From the IMG/VR virus record IMGVR_UViG_3300024348_000058, positions 1 through 51,554 of that record: a stretch of 51,554 nt of DNA, one strand, 5' to 3'. A model generated the notes under the pieces. That model had not been told where the DNA came from and searched no databases. It saw only the letters and a program-made list of their open reading frames with translations. Source of the DNA: a virus. Shown piece after piece: positions 46,656 through 51,554 of this stretch; within the stretch, counting starts at the first letter, position 1; each line of letters opens with the position of its first letter. The translations under genes and the position numbers were made by a program.

Positions 46656-46985
46656 ATGAAATCATTCGTCAGATCATTAGTAAAAATCCTATACGTAGTA
46701 GTATTACCACTAGCATTCGTAATAGGTACATATAATTTTGTAACAAATTATGATGTAGACACATTTATGCTAACACTTATCACCTTAGTAGGTGTAGTAG
46801 TTGTAGCAAACTCAGTTATGTATCTTGTCTTTATGCAAAAGATAAAGATGTTTCCTAACGTTAAAGTAGAGTTCATACCTATATTTGGATTTGCCTTTGG
46901 TGTAGATCCAGATATTAACCATAGAGTATCATGGTTATTACTTATACCTTTTGTATCATTTGAGTTTAGTATAGAAAAAAAGTGA
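46656..46985 (+). CDS. Membrane protein
   Basis: This 109-residue protein starts MKSFVRSLVKILYVVVLPLA with two or three hydrophobic helices (about residues 9-27, 37-59 and possibly 88-105). The end is FSIEKK. It lies 30 bases after the small lipoprotein and is the last gene of the membrane cluster. It probably acts in the inner membrane. The stop codon is part of a perfect palindrome, TGAACC-AC-GGTTCA. No family recognised. Confidence 0.6.
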   Translation: MKSFVRSLVKILYVVVLPLAFVIGTYNFVTNYDVDTFMLTLITLVGVVVVANSVMYLVFMQKIKMFPNVKVEFIPIFGFAFGVDPDINHRVSWLLLIPFVSFEFSIEKK

Positions 46986-47194
46986 ACCACGGTTCATACA
47001 AACAGTACCAGTAGATATTTATATATAATATATACTACTATAGTTAGGCCTTGAGTTTGGTTATGTAAGTGATGACCTTTGATAGCAACAGCATATGCAT
47101 GAGTTTATTTTGTAGTTTACTTCATGTAGCTGTTGCATATCATACTCACTGCTCCCTACCTCTCATTCGTCAAACCTTAAAATAATAATAAACA
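46986..47194 (+). promoter_or_regulatory. Non-coding interval with hairpin and promoter candidate
   Basis: No gene is visible. The 12-base element ATACAAACAGTA at about 46997 is shared with 45536. TTG-N20-GACCTTTG (47051-47084) is close to a Bacteroidota promoter, with one base off. GCAACAGC (47085-47092) pairs with GCTGTTGC (47129-47136), and CATGA with TCATG inside it, giving a stable hairpin right at the expected transcript start. ACTGCTCCCTACCTCT follows near 47146-47161, repeating the C-rich motif of the other early leaders. Confidence 0.5.
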
Positions 47195-47752
47195 ATGGCA
47201 AATCAATTTAAAATTTCAGAAAAAGTGATGGAGAACATTCTAAGTAATGCTATCTCTATCAAATCAAAAGAACCTCAGAACTATGAGCACATGTTTAAGA
47301 TCCTTATGGATAATCTTAATGACACTGCAAAAGAATCTATAGTACACTTAAGTCTTATAGAAGAAGTATATAAGCCAGTAACCTTAAATGGTTATGTAAA
47401 ACTTATACCACCGTCTTATCATAAATCAGACAAGTATGAAGAAGACATATTGCAAGATATGGGTCTATATGCAGGTCATGGTATGGTATACGCAAAAGTT
47501 ATAGGTGATACCTCATGGGGATCAGAACCATTTAATCCTTTTTATAGTAGCATTAAGATAGAATTTATGTATCATAATAAAGAAAAGCAATTAGAAATGT
47601 ATGAACACTCTTGTTCACCATTAGAATTAATAGCTGTATCAGTTGATGATATAAAATATTTTGATATATTGGCAACAGATTCAGAGCCTATACATCAGGC
47701 TGATTTATTTATGAATGTTGAACAAACAGAAGATAATACTATAAAAGAATAG
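47195..47752 (+). CDS. Hypothetical early protein
   Basis: This 185-residue protein starts MANQFKISEKVMENILSNAI with helical character, then a central beta part (YAKVIGDTSWGSEPFNPFYS). It ends in an acidic tail (NVEQTEDNTIKE). There is no signal peptide or membrane segment. It leads a row of small genes ending at 48199, with two bases to the next gene. I do not recognise the family. Confidence 0.55.
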   Translation: MANQFKISEKVMENILSNAISIKSKEPQNYEHMFKILMDNLNDTAKESIVHLSLIEEVYKPVTLNGYVKLIPPSYHKSDKYEEDILQDMGLYAGHGMVYAKVIGDTSWGSEPFNPFYSSIKIEFMYHNKEKQLEMYEHSCSPLELIAVSVDDIKYFDILATDSEPIHQADLFMNVEQTEDNTIKE

Positions 47753-47754
47753 TC

Positions 47755-47967
47755 ATGGCAAAGATATCAATGGAGTTATTACATAGTGAACAAGCATCTT
47801 GGAAACTATTAGACAATGCTATAAAAGATGCTAATGGTAAAAATATATCCTTTGGGAGATATATGAATGACAAGTATGGTATGAACAATGATGATTTAGC
47901 TAAAGAAACTAATGAATCTATGGCCATGCTTATGCTTTTAAAAGACCATGTCCAAGAAATCAGATAG
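47755..47967 (+). CDS. Small hypothetical protein
   Basis: This 70-residue protein starts MAKISMELLHSEQASWKLLD. It is helical and mildly acidic, ending LKDHVQEIR. Its 3' end overlaps the winged-helix gene by 20 bases, and its ATG is two bases from the previous stop, so it is likely a real, coupled gene. The role is unknown. Confidence 0.55.
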   Translation: MAKISMELLHSEQASWKLLDNAIKDANGKNISFGRYMNDKYGMNNDDLAKETNESMAMLMLLKDHVQEIR

Positions 47968-48199
47968 ATTTGGGATAGTCAAATACAAAGTATTGTCAGA
48001 TCCAAGTTTGTCTATACAAGCAAAAGGGTTATATAGTCTCATAGCGTGCTATGCAGATAAAAACCGTGAAGCATATCCGTCTGCTTCAACATTAGCTGAC
48101 TCAGCAGATGTATCCCAAAGGTACATATTTAAACTATTAAAAGAGTTGAGACAGCACAATTACATAAAAAGAGTAAAAGGCAAATTAGTTATTATATGA
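47948..48199 (+). CDS. Winged-helix protein, HTH_36-like
   Basis: This 83-residue protein reads MSKKSDRFGIVKYKVLSDPS, then LSIQAKGLYSLIACYADKNR, then YPSASTLADSADVSQRYIFK and LLKELRQHNYIKR. The Ala-Lys-Gly-Leu-Tyr, Tyr-Pro-Ser and Val-Ser segments match the helix-turn-helix_36 type found in replication initiators and phage regulators. The protein stops right after the wing, so it is a single domain without a C-terminal effector. It may act in early regulation or initiation of replication. Confidence 0.75.
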   Translation: MSKKSDRFGIVKYKVLSDPSLSIQAKGLYSLIACYADKNREAYPSASTLADSADVSQRYIFKLLKELRQHNYIKRVKGKLVII

Positions 48200-48298
48200 G
48201 TGATAGCTATATATATGCAATTTATTTTTGATCTTAGACATTAATTCCTTAAAATTAGTGAGCCAGGGTTAGTTATATTTTTATCTTTGTTAACAGAT

Positions 48299-48568
48299 AT
48301 GATAGTACAACTGCCCAATGGACGTATAATTGAATGCTCAGTAGAGCAATACCTCTCATTAACTGATGAAGAAGTACAGGACCTTAATGGTTTAAGTTCA
48401 GCATACACCAAAGAAGTGGTCAATCCCTTTTATAATAGGTTTTCAGGTAAACAAGTGCCTTCCATACAAGATGAACCAGAGTTCATAGAAGAATATGAGA
48501 AAGCATTAGATGAACTAGAAGCTTATGAAAAGCTAGATGACCCATATTTTCATTCAGATGACGTGTAG
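48299..48568 (+). CDS. Acidic small hypothetical protein
   Basis: I take the ATG at 48299 (MIVQLPNGRIIECSVEQYLS), 89 residues. A TTG 12 bases upstream is possible. The protein is acidic, especially in the last 30 residues (EYEKALDELEAYEKLDD). An exact TATCTTTG box at 48282-48289 lies just before the ATG; if used, the message would be almost leaderless. The gap 48200-48298 holds nothing else I can identify. The family is unknown. Confidence 0.55.
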   Translation: MIVQLPNGRIIECSVEQYLSLTDEEVQDLNGLSSAYTKEVVNPFYNRFSGKQVPSIQDEPEFIEEYEKALDELEAYEKLDDPYFHSDDV

Positions 48569-48609
48569 TCATCAACAAATCAATTATTAATTTATTAAAT
48601 TTCAAAAAA

Positions 48610-49218
48610 ATGCAAAAGCAAGTAATTATCTTAGCTGATGACATGGGCAATGTTATCCGTCAATCAAACAACAACTCAGAGTATGGGTACATCAGATTAC
48701 AACAAGACAGAGTAACCTTTGGCAACGGAGGTTGGGTCAAAAGATCTAAAGTATCAACACTATTACATGGTAAGTTAGAAGACTTACAATCATTAGATTT
48801 TAAAGCTGACAGTGAGTTAGCTGGTAAAATCATTATTAAAGAGCAATTGGAGCCATTCAACAGTAATGATCCAGATAGAGATTATAAATACGCAGGTGAT
48901 ACAGGTATCATATGTTGTGTAGATGGTCAACCTATTTATAGGAAAACGTTTTTTGTAGCTGATAGTACAGCACAAGACGTATTATTAGCTCATACAAATG
49001 GTGAGGACATCAAAGATGCTAATGGAACTAGTAACACTAAGTCTAACAGCATAGGTGTACCAGCAGCTAGTGTAGAAGAAGCATTTGATATTAAATCAGA
49101 AGGCTTTGATAACTCTACAGTAGATGATGTAGATGATCTAGAAGAAAGTAATGATGAAGTTACTGATGAAGTAAGTGAAGAAACAGAAGAGCTCGTAGAA
49201 GAGACTTTTGAACTATAA
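48610..49218 (+). CDS. Protein with acidic C-terminal tail
   Basis: This 202-residue protein starts MQKQVIILADDMGNVIRQSN. The N-terminal 125 residues look like a compact beta domain with YGYIRLQQDRVTFGNGGWVK and GIICCVDGQPIYRKTF. The last 60 residues are acidic and low in complexity (DDVDDLEESNDEVTDEVSEE). The layout resembles single-strand DNA-binding proteins or DNA mimics with an acidic tail, but no clear OB-fold signature is visible. The position before the HNH and helicase genes fits a DNA-metabolism role, as inference. Confidence 0.5.
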   Translation: MQKQVIILADDMGNVIRQSNNNSEYGYIRLQQDRVTFGNGGWVKRSKVSTLLHGKLEDLQSLDFKADSELAGKIIIKEQLEPFNSNDPDRDYKYAGDTGIICCVDGQPIYRKTFFVADSTAQDVLLAHTNGEDIKDANGTSNTKSNSIGVPAASVEEAFDIKSEGFDNSTVDDVDDLEESNDEVTDEVSEETEELVEETFEL

Positions 49219-49401
49219 TAAAGTAGTTAAACCTAACACATGCAAATAGTATGGTAGTGGGTGCAGGTTAAAGTTGAGTCCATATAACAATATACTTGAC
49301 TACTTTTAAATATGTAGAGGGCCTGTATGGAGATTTTAGTTAATTTCTGTGCAGGCCTAATACTTTAATCACTTTACTTAATCAATAACAACTAAATCAT
49401 T
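49219..49401 (+). ncRNA. Possible structured RNA or leader
   Basis: No gene is visible in these 183 bases. A nested hairpin around 49320-49358 has GGCCTG pairing with CAGGCC and, inside it, GAGAT with ATTTC (one G-U pair), separated by matching four-base internal loops. A second set of complementary bits, AAGTAGT at the start and GACTACTTT before the hairpin, could close a larger fold. No U-run follows the main hairpin, so it is less likely to be a terminator. It may be a 5' leader element of the gene at 49402. Confidence 0.4.
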
Positions 49402-49920
49402 ATGCTATCTCAAGATCAAATAAATACACTCAAACAACAACAACAACGTGAGTTACTCTCAAAGAGAGAGGAACGCTATCAATACTATGGGATACTAACA
49501 GAATATCAGTTACATCCTGAATCAATAGTAAACTCTTTAAGTTATACTAAACTAAATCCGTATCAACATTTTTTGTTTAAACGTGTGCTTCATGGCCTCA
49601 AGGTTTATAAACCTGAAGAAGTTAACAAGCTGCATTGGGACAAAAAACGTAGAATAACTAAAGTTTGGAAAAGAAGTCAAAGAGAGATCAATGCATGGAA
49701 ACAAACTATTTGTAATAAGCGTATAAATGCTTATCTTAGTAAAACATTCAAGCATTCACCAACAGCACAGTATATGGCAAGTATACCTGCTGATGAGATT
49801 TTAGATGATTATACTAATACCATGAGTTTCAAAGACTTAGGTATTACATATGAGGATGTTATATTAAAATTTATGTCTTTAGGTTTACTTCCTAAAAACT
49901 ATTTACAACTAAAAAAATGA
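49402..49920 (+). CDS. Hypothetical basic helical protein
   Basis: This 172-residue protein starts MLSQDQINTLKQQQQRELLS. It is highly basic in the middle (NKLHWDKKRRITKVWKRSQR) and helical, ending FMSLGLLPKNYLQLKK. It overlaps the HNH gene by four bases (ATGA), so the two are co-translated. The basic helices fit nucleic-acid contact. No family recognised. Confidence 0.55.
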   Translation: MLSQDQINTLKQQQQRELLSKREERYQYYGILTEYQLHPESIVNSLSYTKLNPYQHFLFKRVLHGLKVYKPEEVNKLHWDKKRRITKVWKRSQREINAWKQTICNKRINAYLSKTFKHSPTAQYMASIPADEILDDYTNTMSFKDLGITYEDVILKFMSLGLLPKNYLQLKK

Positions 49921-50186
49921 GCATCAAAAAAGTCTCAAGTAAAATGTCTAAATTAAATACTGCTTACAGCAAATTGCGTAGGCAGTATTTAACAGACAAA
50001 CCAGTATGTCATGCAAAGATCCATAAGTGTTCTGTGCAAGCTACTGATGTGCATCATATGCATGGTCGTGGTATTTATCACTTAGATATATCTACATGGT
50101 TACCAGTTTGCAGAAACTGTCACATGTGGATAGAAGAACACCCAGAAGAATCTTATGAATTAGGATTTTCAGGCTCTAGAACATAA
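49917..50186 (+). CDS. HNH endonuclease
   Basis: This 89-residue protein carries the compact HNH core: a CHAKIHKC pair, then DVHHMHGRG with the catalytic His, and WLPVCRNCHMWIEEHPEE with the second Cys pair and the HNH third His. It is short, with no extra DNA-binding domain. Small HNH proteins in phages act in packaging, DNA repair or as free-standing nucleases. This one lies just before the tRNA cluster in the early arm, far from the terminase, so a DNA-metabolism role is more likely than packaging. Confidence 0.75.
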   Translation: MSIKKVSSKMSKLNTAYSKLRRQYLTDKPVCHAKIHKCSVQATDVHHMHGRGIYHLDISTWLPVCRNCHMWIEEHPEESYELGFSGSRT

Positions 50187-50192
50187 CTTTAT

Positions 50193-50269
50193 GGTCCTAT
50201 AGCTCAACTGGATAGAGCAACAGCCTTCTAAGCTGTAGGTTCTAGGTTCAAATCCTAGTGGGATCACCA
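50193..50269 (+). tRNA. tRNA-Arg (TCT)
   Basis: The cloverleaf is complete: acceptor GGTCCTA with TGGGATC, D arm, anticodon loop with TCT, T arm GGTTCAAATCC, and an encoded CCA at the 3' end (77 bases). It reads AGA codons, which are common in this A+T-rich genome. Confidence 0.93.
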
Positions 50270-50270
50270 G

Positions 50271-50358
50271 GCCGGATGATGGAATTGGTAGACATGACAG
50301 ACTTAAAATCTGTTGAACTGGATAGTTCGTGTGGGTTCAAGTCCCACTCCGGCTACCA
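50271..50358 (+). tRNA. tRNA-Leu (TAA)
   Basis: The 88-base gene has a long variable arm typical of Leu, anticodon TAA in the loop CTTAAAA, T arm GGGTTCAAGTCCC, and an encoded CCA. It reads TTA, a frequent Leu codon in the genes here. One base separates it from the Arg tRNA. Confidence 0.93.
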
Positions 50359-50432
50359 GGACTCTTAGCTCAGTTGGTCAGAGCAGCTCACTCATAATGA
50401 GAAGGTCACAGGTTCAAGTCCTGTAGGGTCCA
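50359..50432 (+). tRNA. tRNA with CAT anticodon (Met or Ile2)
   Basis: The acceptor GGACTCT pairs with AGGGTCC, and the anticodon loop reads CTCATAA. G1-C72 pairs normally, so this is not an initiator tRNA. It may be elongator Met or the lysidine-modified Ile tRNA. No CCA is encoded (ACCT follows). It follows the Leu tRNA with no gap. Confidence 0.88.
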
Positions 50433-50451
50433 CCTTTAATACCAAAGAGAA

Positions 50452-50565
50452 ATGAAACAATATCAAAAAGATAGACTAATAAAAACATTAGTTTGGACAA
50501 TAATCTTAACAATAACAATAATATTATGGCATACAATCCTTCAGCTAATCTTTCCAGAGATGTAG
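50452..50565 (+). CDS. Tiny membrane peptide (37 aa)
   Basis: The ATG at 50452 opens MKQYQKDRLIKTLVWTIILT and continues ITIILWHTILQLIFPEM before a TAG. It has one hydrophobic span (residues 13-34). It overlaps the helicase gene by 40 bases in a different frame. It is tight against the tRNA cluster. A real peptide is plausible but not certain; a basic start and a clean helix speak for it. Confidence 0.4.
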   Translation: MKQYQKDRLIKTLVWTIILTITIILWHTILQLIFPEM

Positions 50566-51554
50566 TACAGAGTGACGCACTATCAATTGCAGCACAACAT
50601 AAAAGATGTGGTTTAGGTATATCTATGGGTGTAGGCAAAACAAGAATTGCTATACAACACCTGCAGAGGAACTTTAATCAATTTATACAAGTATTGGTAG
50701 TAGTACCAAAACATTCAGTTACTCAGTCTTGGCTTGATGAACTAGATAAAATGGGATTATACTCATTAGTTGAGCATATTACTTTTACAACTTATATATC
50801 TCTTAAAAAGAAAGATCCTAATAATTATGACATAGTGTATTTAGATGAGTGTCATTCATTAAAATACTCTCATGAATTGTTTTTAGGCCCTTACACAGGT
50901 AAGATATTAGGTTTAACAGGCACGCCACCAAGAGATAAGCAATCAGAGAAAGGAAAGCTTGTACAAAAGTACTGTCCTATAAAATACACATTTAAAGTTG
51001 ATGATGCTACTGACTCAAACATATTAAATGATTATAGAATAGTTATACATGACTTACAGTTATCAGGTGTACCATCACTTAAGAAGAAAAACAAGAATGG
51101 TGGTCACTGGCATACAAGTGAAGTTAAAGACTATAGTTATGTTACACGTAGAGTAGCAGAAGCACAAACACCAAAGCAACAGCAATGGGCCTATATTATG
51201 AGGATGCGTGCACTTATGGAATACACTACTAAAGAAGCATATGTTAAGTCTATGGTTAATAATATAGAAGATAAATGTATAATATTTGCAAACACCCAAG
51301 ATCAAGCAGACCGTGTCTGTAAGTATAGCTATCATTCAGGTAATAATAAATCAGCAGATAACTTAGAATACTTCTCAGATGGGCGTATAAATAAGTTGTC
51401 TTGTGTATTACAGTTATCAGAAGGTGTGACAATACCTCAACTAAAACAAGGTATTATTATGCATGCATATGGTAATGAAAAGAAAACAGCACAAAGAATT
51501 GGTAGGTTATTAAGACTTAACCCATCTGAGACAGCTGTATGCCATATACTATGT
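50526..51554 (+). CDS. SF2/SNF2-type helicase (3' end outside window)
   Basis: The frame is open from the ATG at 50526 to the right edge, 343 residues. Helicase motifs are in order: Walker A GISMGVGKTR (about residue 34), VVVPKHS (motif Ia), DECHS (motif II, about 105), LTGTPP (motif III, about 132), NTQDQADRV region and QRIGRLLRL (motif VI, about 323). SF2 helicases with DEC/AH and Gln-Arg-Ile-Gly-Arg motifs unwind or remodel nucleic acid with ATP. crAss-like phages carry such helicases near their replication genes. The start is supported because Walker A comes close to the N-terminus. The C-terminus is missing. Confidence 0.85.
   Translation, partial: MAYNPSANLSRDVVQSDALSIAAQHKRCGLGISMGVGKTRIAIQHLQRNFNQFIQVLVVVPKHSVTQSWLDELDKMGLYSLVEHITFTTYISLKKKDPNNYDIVYLDECHSLKYSHELFLGPYTGKILGLTGTPPRDKQSEKGKLVQKYCPIKYTFKVDDATDSNILNDYRIVIHDLQLSGVPSLKKKNKNGGHWHTSEVKDYSYVTRRVAEAQTPKQQQWAYIMRMRALMEYTTKEAYVKSMVNNIEDKCIIFANTQDQADRVCKYSYHSGNNKSADNLEYFSDGRINKLSCVLQLSEGVTIPQLKQGIIMHAYGNEKKTAQRIGRLLRLNPSETAVCHILC

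Noticed and set aside
46535-46735. A 66-residue plus-strand open frame
   Set aside because: It overlaps the small lipoprotein and the next membrane gene in another frame and has no independent support.
48282-48289. TATCTTTG as a promoter for the acidic gene at 48299
   Set aside because: The -33 element is missing and the message would be nearly leaderless; kept only as a note in that gene's entry.

Overview
The window is a 51.5 kb piece of a tailed double-stranded DNA phage genome, A+T-rich and densely coded. The best reading is a crAss-like phage (order Crassvirales) infecting a member of the Bacteroidota, perhaps an environmental Flavobacteriia-type host. The reasons are the gene order large terminase - portal - scaffold - major capsid - ring/connector proteins - stabilization (muzzle) protein, an IHF/HU-like protein beside a small winged-helix protein, and an SF2/SNF2-type helicase behind tRNAs. 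Bacteroidota-type signals support the host call: TTG-N19-TAnnTTTG promoters and short lipoproteins ending their signal at Ser-Cys. Family names come from recall of motifs and gene order; no search was run.

Layout. Everything from about 44340 leftwards is on the minus strand and forms the late (virion, packaging, lysis) module. In transcription order: small basic, membrane and coiled-coil proteins (44340-42553); endolysin and small regulators (42473-40216); a PD-(D/E)XK nuclease and unknown proteins (40137-38556); GroES, terminase, portal, scaffold and capsid (38490-30157); connector-type proteins (30087-28002); a separately transcribed virion protein (27876-26656); a fibre locus with Cys-rich helpers, tail-fibre repeats, fibronectin-III-like, collagen-like and von Willebrand A (vWA) domains (26535-12507); a metallophosphoesterase; ring proteins; a 2151-residue muzzle-type protein with an internal vWA domain; and a metalloprotease-like protein that runs off the left edge. 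Hairpin terminators divide this strand into cassettes.

A non-coding interval at 44341-44593 separates the two arms. To its right the plus strand carries the presumed early module: two tandem paralogues of unknown function, each with its own leader and terminator; a cluster of small membrane proteins and lipoproteins; small hypothetical and winged-helix proteins; an HNH nuclease; three tRNAs (Arg-TCT, Leu-TAA, CAT) packed almost without spacers; and an SF2 helicase cut by the right edge. Four non-coding intervals in this arm contain inverted repeats and a shared C-rich motif and look like leader or regulatory RNAs.

The parts most worth a second look are: vWA domains in two virion proteins, one inserted between Cys-Pro-Pro-Gly-Tyr motifs in the muzzle; a run of very basic small proteins at the head of the late operon; the phage GroES; the duplicated early gene with its leaders; and several potential RNA switches.
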